Shown here: in pieces, positions 26,740 to 35,516 of the stretch
Layout of the letters: every line of letters starts with the position of its first letter
Numbering within the stretch: the stretch's first letter is position 1
Source of the DNA: Vibrio sp. 14G-20
GTDB lineage: Bacteria; Pseudomonadota; Gammaproteobacteria; Enterobacterales; Vibrionaceae
DNA: 64,000 bases
Reading direction: 5' to 3'
Assembly (NCBI RefSeq): GCF_026241515.1
Contig: NZ_JAPHPW010000012.1
Location: 1-64,000, forward strand
Notes under the pieces: generated by a model
The model's input: only the letters and a program-made list of their open reading frames with translations
The model's database searches: none
Told to the model about the DNA's origin: nothing
Position numbers and translations under genes: made by a program

Positions 26740-27426
26740 TCAAATCTCCCCTTTTTGGTGTGGTACTTTATAGAGTTTTGGCTGAGTACCTAGATAAGCT
26801 TTATCTCTGTAAACCACCTCAGATTGAAGCACCTGGTTTATCTCACTCTCAGGATCATTGAGATCGCCAAATACCAACGCATTGGTCGGGCAAGATTCAA
26901 CACAAGCAGGTAACTTCCCTTCAGCCAAGTTAGTATCACGGCAGAAATTACACTTATCAGCGGATTTATTCTCTGGATGGAAAAAGCGCACTTGATATGG
27001 GCAAGCCAATAGACAATAACCACAACCGACACACTTCTCTTGATGCACATCGACAATGCCTGTTTTTTCATCTTTGTAGGCCGCGCCTGTTGGGCAAACC
27101 ATCACACACGGAGCATTATCACAATGTTGGCAAGAGTTACGGGTAAAACGGTAATCAACATTTGGATATTCGCCTTGAGGTTCGCTCTTAATGATCTCTA
27201 AGCGTGATACACCCTCTGGCACTTTATTTACTTCACGACATGCTTCAGTACAGGCTGTACAACCGATACACGCGGTTTCATCATGAACCATCCCGTAGCG
27301 CTTAGTGCCATCTTCCTGAACATTGGCCAACGTTTTTCGGCTTGTTACCGCCGCTGTTCCTGCAACCCCAGTCGTAAAGATCACAGCGCCTGCGCCAGCT
27401 AAAAAGTTTCTTCTTGAGCAGCTCAT
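26740..27426 (-). CDS. nrfC: NrfC periplasmic four-cluster ferredoxin
   Basis: A 228-residue iron-sulfur protein exported by Tat (SCSRRNFLAGAGAV, signal about 1-35). Four [4Fe-4S] cysteine sets are visible: CIGCTACTEACREVNKVP, CQHCDNAPCVMVCPTGA, CVGCGYCLLACPYQ, and CNFC...CVESCP. It relays electrons from NrfD to the pentahaem NrfB. It starts 3 bases after nrfB and overlaps or abuts nrfD, so it is within one operon. Confidence 0.95.
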   Translation of the reverse strand: MSCSRRNFLAGAGAVIFTTGVAGTAAVTSRKTLANVQEDGTKRYGMVHDETACIGCTACTEACREVNKVPEGVSRLEIIKSEPQGEYPNVDYRFTRNSCQHCDNAPCVMVCPTGAAYKDEKTGIVDVHQEKCVGCGYCLLACPYQVRFFHPENKSADKCNFCRDTNLAEGKLPACVESCPTNALVFGDLNDPESEINQVLQSEVVYRDKAYLGTQPKLYKVPHQKGEI

Positions 27427-27429
27427 AGA

Positions 27430-28014
27430 TTACTCCCCTTCTTTCTTCTGGTTGAAGTCTGAATGGCAATCCACGCACAGCTTAATGGTTTGCTTTTTAT
27501 CTAAGCTCAGCACCTTAGCTTCAGTCGCATGAACATCATGGCAGTTTGAACACGTTAAGTTCTGCGCGTGAACATCGTGAGTCCAGCTCGCTTCACGCAA
27601 ATCATCCGGTTTATGACAATCTATACATTGGCTATTGGCGTCTAAAATTAAGCTAGGATCGAGGAAGACCTTTTCAGTTCCCTGCTGTGATTGGGCCGCG
27701 CGATACTTCACCACTTCAGGTGCACCTTCACGGTGATCGGGGCCAATAGAGGTATGACAATCGGTACAGTTCACTTCACGACCAAGTAAAGCGTGTGCGC
27801 TCTTACCGTGTGAACCCAATATCGTTTCTTTGGAGTCTTTGTGGCATTGAACACACTTGTAGTCTTTATCGCGGATTAATTCGACTTCATGTCTTGTTGA
27901 TTCTCCTACTGACGTAACAGCAGGCTCAGCAACAGCATGAATGGAATAACCATAGAGGCAGAATGCTAGAAGGGATTTAAGCATTATGACTATGGCCAAT
28001 TTAATATTGCCCAT
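27430..28014 (-). CDS. nrfB: NrfB pentahaem cytochrome c
   Basis: A 194-residue periplasmic electron carrier. After a signal peptide ending near HAVAEP there are five CxxCH motifs: CVQCH, CTDCH, CIDCH, CSNCH and CVDCH. It delivers electrons to the NrfA dimer. The ATG at 28014 has AGGA five bases upstream. It is the first gene of the minus-strand nrf operon and diverges from nrfA across a 482-base regulatory spacer. Confidence 0.94.
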   Translation of the reverse strand: MGNIKLAIVIMLKSLLAFCLYGYSIHAVAEPAVTSVGESTRHEVELIRDKDYKCVQCHKDSKETILGSHGKSAHALLGREVNCTDCHTSIGPDHREGAPEVVKYRAAQSQQGTEKVFLDPSLILDANSQCIDCHKPDDLREASWTHDVHAQNLTCSNCHDVHATEAKVLSLDKKQTIKLCVDCHSDFNQKKEGE

Positions 28015-28104
28015 TTTATCCTTTCCTTATACCGGCATTATTTAACTCTCAACTAAATAATATTCCGGTTAAACAAAAGTACCCTTAAACGATATTATTA
28101 ACGT

Positions 28105-28118
28105 TTAAATGATATCAA
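28105..28118. promoter_or_regulatory. FNR-like site near nrfB
   Basis: TTAAATGATATCAA matches TTGAT-N4-ATCAA at 8 of 10 conserved positions and lies about 97 bases before nrfB. It is a weaker match than the nrfA-proximal site. Confidence 0.45.
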
Positions 28119-28259
28119 TTCTTATTTTGGATAAGCCACAACGCTTTCTATATTTAGAATATACCTCTAATTAGGTAATGCGAAATTTGCAAAGGTTAAT
28201 ATGTGAACATAATCACCCTATTTATCACAAGGGCATAGTATGTAATTGCTTGTTATATT

Positions 28260-28274
28260 TGATAATAATTATCA
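28260..28274. promoter_or_regulatory. Perfect TGATAAT-A-ATTATCA palindrome (Fur-like)
   Basis: A 15-bp perfect palindrome identical to the 7-1-7 Fur consensus. Extended to 19 bases (28261-28279) it matches the classical Fur box at 13 of 19 by my count. It lies in the middle of the nrfA-nrfB spacer, so it could act on either promoter. Confidence 0.6.
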
Positions 28275-28302
28275 CTTGAATTTCTCCCCACAAGCCAACG
28301 CA

Positions 28303-28318
28303 TACCCCTTTAGGGTTA
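28303..28318. promoter_or_regulatory. NarL/NarP-like 7-2-7 site
   Basis: TACCCCT-TT-AGGGTTA fits the inverted heptamer arrangement of NarP sites with one deviation. It lies 51 bp (centre to centre) upstream of the FNR-like site before nrfA. Confidence 0.6.
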
Positions 28319-28330
28319 TATAAACTTCAA

Positions 28331-28346
28331 CGTGATTAAAGTCACT
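28331..28346. promoter_or_regulatory. CRP-like site upstream of nrfA
   Basis: CGTGATTAAAGTCACT has GTGA-N6-TCAC with correct spacing, and lacks only the outermost T and A of the consensus. It lies between the NarP-like and FNR-like sites. Confidence 0.45.
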
Positions 28347-28354
28347 GCCATTAA

Positions 28355-28368
28355 TTGATCTAAAACAA
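28355..28368. promoter_or_regulatory. FNR site upstream of nrfA
   Basis: TTGATCTAAAACAA matches TTGAT-N4-ATCAA at 9 of 10 conserved positions. A class II position (-41.5) would put the transcript start near 28403, leaving a leader of about 94 bases. Confidence 0.65.
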
Positions 28369-28496
28369 GCAAACTTCCGACACGTAACAAAATGTGTTTA
28401 TTTATGAATTAATATAAACAGGAATTCTCCAGTTCTTAATTTGAATAGCAAACTCACAACGCTTGGTATAAAAATCAGTATATTGGAGATATCACT

Positions 28497-29927
28497 GTGA
28501 AAAAGCACTGGATACGTAATTCCGTCACAGCACTATTAATGGTTAGCGCATCACTAGCAAGCGCGACCAGTTTTGCTGCGTCTGAACAAAAAGAAATTGG
28601 TGATCCTCGTAACGACCAGTTCGAGCAAAACCACCCTGATCAATATCACTCATGGAGACAAACGTCAGAAAGTGAAACTATTGAAGATGCGTTAAAAGAA
28701 GATCCAAACATGGTGATCATGTGGGCTGGCTACGGCTTCGCAAAAGATTACAACAAAGCACGCGGCCACTTTTATGCCATTGACGATGTAAGACAAACCT
28801 TGCGTACTGGCGGTCCGACTGACGAAAGCTCAGGTCCAATGCCAATGGCGTGTTGGAGCTGTAAGAGCCCAGACGTTGCACGTGTTATTGAAGAACGTGG
28901 TGAAGACGGCTACTTCGAAGGTAAATGGGCACGTCTTGGTAACGAGATCGTCAACCCTATTGGTTGTGCTGACTGTCATGACACTCAAAGCGATGAGTTC
29001 AAAAACGGCGAGCCAGCACTGAAAGTGACGCGCCCTTATGTTGAACGCGCTTTCGAAGCGATTGGTAAAAAGTTTGATGAGCAGAGCCGTTTAGACCAAC
29101 AAGCTTCAGTTTGTGCACAATGCCACGTGGAATACTACTTCACCGGCCCAACCAAAGGCGTGAAATTCCCTTGGGATAAAGGGACTCGTGTTGAGCAAAT
29201 GGAAGAGTACTATGATGACATTAACTTTAAGGATTGGACCCACAAGGTATCTAAAGCGCCAATGCTAAAAGCGCAGCACCCAGGCTATGAAACATGGCGT
29301 GAAGGTATTCACGGTAAGAACAAAGTCGTTTGTGCTGACTGTCATATGCCTAAAGTCACCAAAGAAGACGGCACGGTTTACACCGATCATAAAGTGGGTA
29401 ACCCATTTGACCGCTTCGAAGATACGTGTGCCAACTGTCATACTCAATCTAAAGAAACCATGCGTAATATCGTTTCAAGCCGTAAAGCTCAAGTGTTAAA
29501 CATGAAGCTGACTGCTGAGAAACAAATCGTTGCCGCTCACTTTGAAGCAGGCGCGGCATGGGACGCGGGTGCAACAGAGCAAGAAATGGAACCAATCCTA
29601 CTCGATATTCGTCACGCTCAATGGCGTTGGGACTACGCAATCGCGTCTCATGGTGTTCATATGCATGCTCCAGAAGTTGCGCTTGAGGTTCTAGGTACAG
29701 CCGTTGACCGTGCGGCCGATGCTCGTACTAAGATCATTCGTCTATTAGCGAAGAAAGGCATCACCGACCCTATCGAAATTCCTGATATCTCGACCAAAGA
29801 AGCGGCTCAAAAAGCGCTAGGAATGGACATGGATAAGATGAACGCTGAGAAACAACACTTCCTAGACACGGTTGTTCCTAAGTGGGAAGAGCAAGCTGAA
29901 AAACGTGAAGCGAACTACGAATACTAG
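28497..29927 (+). CDS. nrfA: Cytochrome c552 nitrite reductase, catalytic subunit
   Basis: A 476-residue periplasmic pentahaem enzyme that reduces nitrite to ammonium with six electrons. The signal peptide ends near ATSFAASE. The active-site haem has the diagnostic CWSCK at 119-123. The four other haems are CADCH (157-161), CAQCH (206-210), CADCH (279-283) and CANCH (311-315). The calcium/active-site region [10 protein letters not shown] is present. The start is GTG with GGAG eight bases before it. It is transcribed away from nrfBCD-EF, and stacked FNR, NarP and CRP-like sites lie upstream. A terminator follows. Confidence 0.97.
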   Translation: MKKHWIRNSVTALLMVSASLASATSFAASEQKEIGDPRNDQFEQNHPDQYHSWRQTSESETIEDALKEDPNMVIMWAGYGFAKDYNKARGHFYAIDDVRQTLRTGGPTDESSGPMPMACWSCKSPDVARVIEERGEDGYFEGKWARLGNEIVNPIGCADCHDTQSDEFKNGEPALKVTRPYVERAFEAIGKKFDEQSRLDQQASVCAQCHVEYYFTGPTKGVKFPWDKGTRVEQMEEYYDDINFKDWTHKVSKAPMLKAQHPGYETWREGIHGKNKVVCADCHMPKVTKEDGTVYTDHKVGNPFDRFEDTCANCHTQSKETMRNIVSSRKAQVLNMKLTAEKQIVAAHFEAGAAWDAGATEQEMEPILLDIRHAQWRWDYAIASHGVHMHAPEVALEVLGTAVDRAADARTKIIRLLAKKGITDPIEIPDISTKEAAQKALGMDMDKMNAEKQHFLDTVVPKWEEQAEKREANYEY

Positions 29928-29951
29928 TTTCTTCAAATAGACCATAATAAT

Positions 29952-29988
29952 AAAACCAGTCACACTATTAAGGTGTGGCTGGTTTTTC
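29952..29988 (+). terminator. nrfA terminator
   Basis: AAAACCAGTCACAC pairs with GTGTGGCTGGTTTTT (one G-T pair), closing a 7-base loop and ending in five T. It lies 25 bases after the nrfA stop. Confidence 0.9.
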
Positions 29989-30035
29989 TATTTTGAATAT
30001 TTAGCGTTAGGCTTTGGCGCATTCAAATCGATATC

Positions 30036-30089
30036 TACCTTTAAATACCCAGTTACGTTTAAATATCCAGTCACCTTTAAATACCTAGT
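30036..30089 (+). repeat. Three 18-bp tandem repeats before the rhodanese gene
   Basis: Three head-to-tail copies of an 18-mer: TACCTTTAAATACCCAGT, TACGTTTAAATATCCAGT and CACCTTTAAATACCTAGT. They differ from each other at three to five positions. They end 21 bases before the rhodanese start and so lie in its promoter or leader. Confidence 0.85.
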
Positions 30090-30110
30090 TGCTAATTCAA
30101 GGAATCGAGA

Positions 30111-30455
30111 ATGAGAACCCTACTTTCACTTTCAGCATTGTGCGTTGCACTGTTAAGTTCTGGCGTTCATGCGTCTGAGCGCGCCGACATAGGTTGGGAT
30201 TTAATTGAGAAAGGTGCATTAGTGGTTGATGTCAGAACACCTGAGGAGTTCAAGCAAGGGCATCTAGACAACGCCATTAACTACCCACTATCTGAGGTCG
30301 CAACACACTTTGCCAACATAGATAAAGACCAACCTATTGTCTTGTATTGCCGCAGTGGTAACCGCTCAGGACAAGCCTATCAATTCTTGCAAGCTCAAGG
30401 GTTTACTCAAATCCACAACGCAGGTGGGTTAATCGAAATGCAAGAAAGCCAATAG
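30111..30455 (+). CDS. Periplasmic rhodanese-like sulfurtransferase (PspE-type)
   Basis: A 114-residue single-domain rhodanese with a signal peptide (MRTLLSLSALCVALLSSGVHA). The catalytic loop is LYCRSGNRSGQA, with the active cysteine at its third residue, and the CH2A-like start VVDVRTPEEFKQGHLDNA is intact. Such proteins transfer sulfane sulfur, for example thiosulfate to cyanide in vitro. It lies between nrfA and nrfG in the same strand as nrfA, but after a terminator, and has AAGGA seven bases before the ATG. Three 18-bp repeats precede it. A role in sulfur delivery or in protecting haem proteins is possible but unproved. Confidence 0.9.
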   Translation: MRTLLSLSALCVALLSSGVHASERADIGWDLIEKGALVVDVRTPEEFKQGHLDNAINYPLSEVATHFANIDKDQPIVLYCRSGNRSGQAYQFLQAQGFTQIHNAGGLIEMQESQ

Positions 30456-30506
30456 TCTTAGAAATGAGCTCTTAAGCAAGATCGCCTCTTTAGCAATAAG
30501 CCAAGC

Positions 30507-31136
30507 TTAACGGATCATCTGTTTGGCTTGATTGATCGAATGAATAATCGAAACGCGATCAATCCCCTTTTGATTGGAATCGAGAATTCGAGTCCACGCA
30601 TCAATCGCTTGTTGATAGCGCATACTAATGAAGTGATCGGTCGCAATCAGCATCAATGCCGTACGATCATTGGGATCAAGATCCATAGATTGTTCTAGCA
30701 GTCTGTTTACTTCATCACTCATCGCTTGTGAACTGAGGTAATAAAGTGCGGTGGCTTTAGCGGCATACAAGCCTGAAGGCGCTTGAGGGTTTAAACGAAT
30801 CGCGTAATCGTAACAGGTGAACGCCGCATCAAACTCCCCTTTCTGCATATACACACCACCAAGCTTAAACCATAAATCAGATTGATTCGGGTCTTGCTTA
30901 AGGCTTTGTTGCAGCTCATCTTGGAAATCTGTTGTGGTGTAACTAGTGTTATCATCTAAAGGAAGTTGAGGTATATCTTGTTTCAGTTGGGACCAAACAA
31001 GCACGCTCAAAGCTACCGCAGTAAGCGAAATCACTACATTGCTTTTTAGATGACCATTGTTTTTGTTCGCTGCGGTGACGATCACAATCAAAAACAAGCT
31101 CATTAGTACCAACGCAACCAACAACCAGATGTCCAT
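30507..31136 (-). CDS. nrfG: NrfG-like TPR protein of cytochrome c maturation
   Basis: A 209-residue protein with two N-terminal membrane helices (about 3-23 and 34-51) and a periplasmic tetratricopeptide domain: LWFKLGGVYMQKGEFDAAFTCYDYAIRLNP, then repeats around YAAKATALYYLSSQAMSDE and TALMLIATDHFISMRYQQAI. It belongs to the CcmI/NrfG family, which holds the C-terminus of the apocytochrome for the haem lyase. It is detached from the other lyase genes (nrfE-nrfF) and converges on the rhodanese gene. Assignment to NrfG rather than CcmI rests on context. Confidence 0.82.
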   Translation of the reverse strand: MDIWLLVALVLMSLFLIVIVTAANKNNGHLKSNVVISLTAVALSVLVWSQLKQDIPQLPLDDNTSYTTTDFQDELQQSLKQDPNQSDLWFKLGGVYMQKGEFDAAFTCYDYAIRLNPQAPSGLYAAKATALYYLSSQAMSDEVNRLLEQSMDLDPNDRTALMLIATDHFISMRYQQAIDAWTRILDSNQKGIDRVSIIHSINQAKQMIR

Positions 31137-31272
31137 TCAACACTCCTTTATATTCACTCCCTACTCTATCGTTTTCACCTCTCCTCTATATTGATCAAGG
31201 TTTAGCTATCGAGATTTTAGCGATCACAGCTCTGTTATAAATTCACACCAAGCTTCACAAATAACAGGTAAT

Positions 31273-31302
31273 AAAAAACCGAGCACTTAGGCTCGGTTTT
31301 TT
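31273..31302. terminator. gyrA terminator
   Basis: AAAAAACCGAGC / GCTCGGTTTTTT with a 6-base loop, directly after the gyrA stop on the minus strand. A and T runs on both sides. Confidence 0.9.
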
Positions 31303-31336
31303 CAATGGTAAGCTTAATTACTTAGCGTAATCGAGA

Positions 31337-34006
31337 TTACTCAGTGTCTTGCTCGCTATCACTTTCAGAGTCAGAAGCATCTGATGCTTGCTCTTCACTT
31401 GATTCAGAAGCCACTGTTCCTTCTACGTTAACTGCTTCAGCATTTGCTTCTTCAGCTTCGCCTTCAACAATCTCAGCTTCTTCTACTTCGTCGATACGTT
31501 GTAGACCTACAACATTCTCGTCTTCAGCAGTACGAATCAGTGTTACACCTTGAGTGTTACGGCCAACTTGGCTAACTTCCGCTACGCGAGTACGTACTAG
31601 TGTACCTGCGTCGGTGATCATCATCATTTCATCGCCTTCTTCAACTTGAACAGCGCCAACTACAGGGCCATTACGTTCAGAGACTTTGATAGATACTACA
31701 CCTTGCGTTGCACGGCCTTTCGTTGGGTATTCAGCTAGCTCAGTACGCTTACCGTAACCGTTTTGAGTCACAGTTAGGATATCGCCTTCGTTAGAAGGAA
31801 CAATCAGTGAAACCACTTGATCGTCTTCTGGAAGCTTCATACCACGAACACCAGAGGCAGTACGGCCCATCGCACGTACTTTGTCCTCGTTAAAGCGAAC
31901 AACTTTGCCCGACTTCGAGAACAGCATGATGTCGCTATTACCATCAGTAATATCAACGCCAATCAGTGAATCATCGTCACGTAAGTTAACTGCGATTAGG
32001 CCATTAGCACGTACGTTTGCGAATTGATCCAGTGATGTCTTCTTAACGGTACCGTCGCCTGTTGCCATGAAGATGAATTTCTCGTTAGAGAACTCAGAAA
32101 CAGGCAGGATAGCCGTAATACGCTCACCTTCTTCTAGAGGAAGAATGTTAACGATAGGCTTACCACGAGCGGTGCGGCTTGCTTGAGGCAGTTGGTAAAC
32201 TTTCAAGCGGTACGTCTTACCACGAGTAGAGAAACATAAGATGTTATCGTGAGTATTAGCAACAAGCAGACGCTCAATGTAATCCTCATCTTTCATCTTA
32301 GTTGCACTCTTACCTTTACCACCACGACGCTGAGCTTCGTAGTCGCTTAGGATTTGGTACTTAACGTAACCTGCGTTAGAAAGCGTTACTACAACGTCTT
32401 CTTGAGCAATCAGCTCTTCCATGTCGATGTCATGAACCGCTGCTGTGATTTCTGTACGACGAGCGTCGCCATAGATTTCACGTACCGCTTCAAGTTCTTC
32501 ACGGATCACTTCCATCAAACGCTCAGTGCTTGCAAGAATGTGCATTAGCTCAGCGATTTCTTCTAGAAGCGCTTTGTACTCGTCTAGAATCTTCTCATGT
32601 TCAAGGCCAGTTAAGCGGTGAAGACGAAGCTCTAGAATAGCTTGTGCTTGTGTTTCCGTTAGGAAGTATTGGCCATCGCGGATGCCGTATTGGTCTTCTA
32701 ACCAATCAGGACGAGCCGCATCAGTACCAGCACGCTCAAGCATTGCTGCAACGTTACCGAGTTCCCAACCGCGAGCTACTAAACCAGCTTTTGCTTCAGC
32801 AGGCGTTGGAGCGTTACGGATAAGCTCGATGATTTCGTCAATGTTAGCAAGTGCTAAAGACAATGCTTCAAGGATGTGTGCACGGTCGCGTGCTTTCTTC
32901 AGTTCAAAGATAGTACGACGAGTCACAACTTCGCGACGGTGGTCTACGAAGCACTTAAGCATGTCTTTAATGTTGAACAACTGTGGTTGACCGTTGTTCA
33001 GCGCAACCATGTTGATACCGAAAGTTGTTTGCAGTTGAGTTTGTGAGTAAAGGTTGTTCAATACAACTTCACCAACAGCGTCACGCTTACATTCAATAAC
33101 AATACGCATACCATCTTTATCAGATTCGTCACGCAGTGCACTGATGCCTTCAACTTTCTTATCTTTAACCAGTTCAGCAATCTTCTCGATCAGGCGAGCT
33201 TTGTTTACTTGGTAAGGAATCTCAGTAACGATAATGGTTTCTTTACCATTTTTCTCTACTTCAATATTCGCTTTTGAACGCATGTAAACTTTACCGCGGC
33301 CAGTCTTATAAGCATCTACGATGCCTTTACGACCACTGATAAGTGCTGCTGTCGGGAAGTCAGGACCAGGGATGTAGTCCATTAGCTCATCAATAGTAAT
33401 GTCTTCATTATTGATAAATGCTAAACAGCCATCAACAACTTCACCAAGGTTATGTGGTGGGATGTTGGTAGCCATACCTACTGCGATACCAGAAGCACCG
33501 TTTACCAATAGGTTAGGAATTTTTGTAGGAAGTACTGCTGGAATTTGTTCTGTACCATCGTAGTTCGGTACGTAGTCCACAGTTTCCTTATCAAGGTCAG
33601 CCAGGAGCTCGTGAGCAATTTTCGCCATACGAACTTCGGTATAACGCATTGCAGCCGCGGAGTCGCCATCGATAGAACCAAAGTTACCTTGGCCATCAAC
33701 TAGCATGTAACGCAGTGAGAACGGTTGAGCCATACGAACAATAGTATCGTATACAGCACTATCACCATGCGGGTGGTATTTACCGATTACATCACCTACT
33801 ACACGAGCAGACTTTTTATATGGTTTGTTCCAATCATTACCCAGTACATTCATCGCGAACAAAACGCGGCGGTGTACAGGTTTTAGGCCATCACGCACAT
33901 CTGGAAGGGCACGACCAACGATGACGGACATCGCGTAGTCTAGGTATGAACCTCTAAGCTCATCTTCAATATTTACGGGCGTGATCTCTTTCGCTAGATC
34001 GCTCAT
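31337..34006 (-). CDS. gyrA: DNA gyrase subunit A
   Basis: An 889-residue type II topoisomerase subunit that breaks and rejoins DNA to introduce negative supercoils with GyrB. The catalytic tyrosine is Y122 (AMRYTEVRM). The quinolone-determining region keeps S83 and D87 (GDSAVYD), the susceptible form. The C-terminal beta-pinwheel carries the GyrA box QRRGGKG. A long acidic Glu/Asp/Ser/Ala tail closes the protein, as in other vibrios. It is monocistronic and diverges from ubiG across about 290 bases. Confidence 0.98.
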   Translation of the reverse strand: MSDLAKEITPVNIEDELRGSYLDYAMSVIVGRALPDVRDGLKPVHRRVLFAMNVLGNDWNKPYKKSARVVGDVIGKYHPHGDSAVYDTIVRMAQPFSLRYMLVDGQGNFGSIDGDSAAAMRYTEVRMAKIAHELLADLDKETVDYVPNYDGTEQIPAVLPTKIPNLLVNGASGIAVGMATNIPPHNLGEVVDGCLAFINNEDITIDELMDYIPGPDFPTAALISGRKGIVDAYKTGRGKVYMRSKANIEVEKNGKETIIVTEIPYQVNKARLIEKIAELVKDKKVEGISALRDESDKDGMRIVIECKRDAVGEVVLNNLYSQTQLQTTFGINMVALNNGQPQLFNIKDMLKCFVDHRREVVTRRTIFELKKARDRAHILEALSLALANIDEIIELIRNAPTPAEAKAGLVARGWELGNVAAMLERAGTDAARPDWLEDQYGIRDGQYFLTETQAQAILELRLHRLTGLEHEKILDEYKALLEEIAELMHILASTERLMEVIREELEAVREIYGDARRTEITAAVHDIDMEELIAQEDVVVTLSNAGYVKYQILSDYEAQRRGGKGKSATKMKDEDYIERLLVANTHDNILCFSTRGKTYRLKVYQLPQASRTARGKPIVNILPLEEGERITAILPVSEFSNEKFIFMATGDGTVKKTSLDQFANVRANGLIAVNLRDDDSLIGVDITDGNSDIMLFSKSGKVVRFNEDKVRAMGRTASGVRGMKLPEDDQVVSLIVPSNEGDILTVTQNGYGKRTELAEYPTKGRATQGVVSIKVSERNGPVVGAVQVEEGDEMMMITDAGTLVRTRVAEVSQVGRNTQGVTLIRTAEDENVVGLQRIDEVEEAEIVEGEAEEANAEAVNVEGTVASESSEEQASDASDSESDSEQDTE

Positions 34007-34297
34007 AGAGCCATTTTCCCTCTATAGTCAGATCGTATTTTTGAATACGTATAAGACCGAAAAATATAACACAAATTTACCTACGGAGGCATCACTTTCC
34101 CTCTCCTTTTACCATCTTGTGACCCTTGTAGCCAATCAATTGATGAGAAATTGCACCTCCGCATCATATCTCGCTGAAACATGGTCACTTTACACCCAAT
34201 AAGTTCGCAAAATTGTAGATCTTCTGGTCAAGGCGAAAAGGCAAGTTATAATGCCTGCAATTTCATGGATGCCGTATTTAACTTGGAAATGCCGATT

Positions 34298-35008
34298 ATG
34301 ACTAAATCACAGAATGTAGACCCAGCAGAAATCAAGAAATTTGAAGACATGGCGTCACGCTGGTGGGATCTAGAAGGCGAATTTAAGCCTCTACATCAAA
34401 TTAACCCACTACGCCTAAACTACGTGCTAGAAAAAACTGAAGGTTTGTTTGGTAAGAAAGTGCTCGATGTTGGTTGCGGTGGTGGCATTTTAGCGGAAAG
34501 TATGGCAATTGAAGGTGCTGTAGTGACAGGGCTAGACATGGGCAAAGAACCACTTGAAGTGGCACGCTTGCACGCACTAGAAACTGGCACCAAGCTCGAT
34601 TACATCCAAAGCACCATTGAAGACCACGCAGAAGAGAATCCACAAACTTACGACGTGGTGACTTGCATGGAAATGCTAGAGCACGTGCCTGATCCACAAT
34701 CAGTGATCACCGCATGCTCAAAATTGGTCAAACCGGGTGGCCACGTTTTCTTCTCTACGTTGAACCGCAATTTTAAATCTTACTTGTTTGCGATTGTTGG
34801 TGCAGAGAAGCTTCTTAAGATTGTGCCTGAAGGCACTCACGAGCATGACAAGTTCATTCGCCCTGCTGAACTTATCAAGATGATTGATAATACGCCTCTA
34901 CAAGAACTCGGCATCACCGGACTGCACTATAATCCACTGACAGACACTTACCGATTAGGTCGCAGTGTTGAAGTCAATTATATCGTGCATACGCAAAATT
35001 TCTCTTAA
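34298..35008 (+). CDS. ubiG: Ubiquinone biosynthesis O-methyltransferase
   Basis: A 236-residue SAM-dependent methyltransferase that performs both O-methylations of ubiquinone synthesis. Motif I is [16 protein letters not shown], with motif post-I VTGLDMG and motif [18 protein letters not shown]. The real start is [19 protein letters not shown] at 34298; the open frame runs 39 codons further upstream without family similarity. The C-terminus [16 protein letters not shown] is typical. gyrA-ubiG divergence followed by nrdAB is a conserved arrangement. Confidence 0.96.
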   Translation: MTKSQNVDPAEIKKFEDMASRWWDLEGEFKPLHQINPLRLNYVLEKTEGLFGKKVLDVGCGGGILAESMAIEGAVVTGLDMGKEPLEVARLHALETGTKLDYIQSTIEDHAEENPQTYDVVTCMEMLEHVPDPQSVITACSKLVKPGGHVFFSTLNRNFKSYLFAIVGAEKLLKIVPEGTHEHDKFIRPAELIKMIDNTPLQELGITGLHYNPLTDTYRLGRSVEVNYIVHTQNFS

Positions 35009-35055
35009 AAAATATCAGCTATCCTACCGTAAAATTTTTTCTAAAAAAGACTAAT

Positions 35056-35093
35056 GAAAAAGGTTGCAATTAACATAAGTTTGCGACTTTTTT
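35056..35093 (+). terminator. Probable ubiG terminator
   Basis: AAAAAGGTTGCAA can pair with TTGCGACTTTTTT with one or two G-T/mismatched positions, ending in a T run, about 50 bases after ubiG. Confidence 0.65.
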
Positions 35094-35305
35094 CAGTCTA
35101 AATTTCGTGCGCTAGCTTCCATTTTGACCACCTAGATTTAAATTTAATCGCCTAAAATCCATCGCCCATTTTGCCTAAAGATCAAGATATTTTTTTTTAT
35201 GGGCGTGCAAAAATAAAGCATCATTAAAAGCCGACTTTTATACAATCAAGTCACATCTAACCTCATCAGTTAGTGGTCACTTACAGTTTTTTTTCAATCC
35301 ACCAC

Positions 35306-35314
35306 TTATCCACA
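35306..35314 (+). promoter_or_regulatory. DnaA box upstream of nrdA
   Basis: TTATCCACA is a perfect high-affinity DnaA box, 203 bases before nrdA. DnaA control of nrdAB is known in E. coli. Confidence 0.7.
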
Positions 35315-35383
35315 AGCAACCCAATTTCTTTACCTTGAAAAATATCAGTTGTAGCACTATCTTGTAACCCAACAAACAAATGA

Positions 35384-35420
35384 CCCCTATATGTTGTGTT
35401 TGAACTACAATATATGGGTA
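35384..35420. promoter_or_regulatory. Paired NrdR boxes upstream of nrdA
   Basis: CCCCTATATGTTGTGT (35384-35399) matches the consensus ACACWATATATWGTGT at 13 of 16. CTACAATATATGGGTA (35405-35420) matches less well but has the ACAATATAT core. Their starts are 21 bp apart, two helical turns, the phasing expected for NrdR repression. Confidence 0.7.
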
Positions 35421-35516
35421 GACCAAGATCACAAAGCCGAAACGTAATTTACAAAAATTGCACAGAAATACACAAAAACACGGCCTTGTTCAGTTTTGTT
35501 AGGGAAATTAAGCAGA

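Larger units (their letters stand above)
35009..35516 (+). other. ubiG-nrdA spacer
   Basis: A 508-base AT-rich spacer without a gene. In order it contains the ubiG terminator, a T-rich tract near 35190-35200, the DnaA box, the NrdR pair, and then the nrdA leader with an AAGCAG-type ribosome site. The promoter most likely overlaps the NrdR boxes. Confidence 0.6.
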
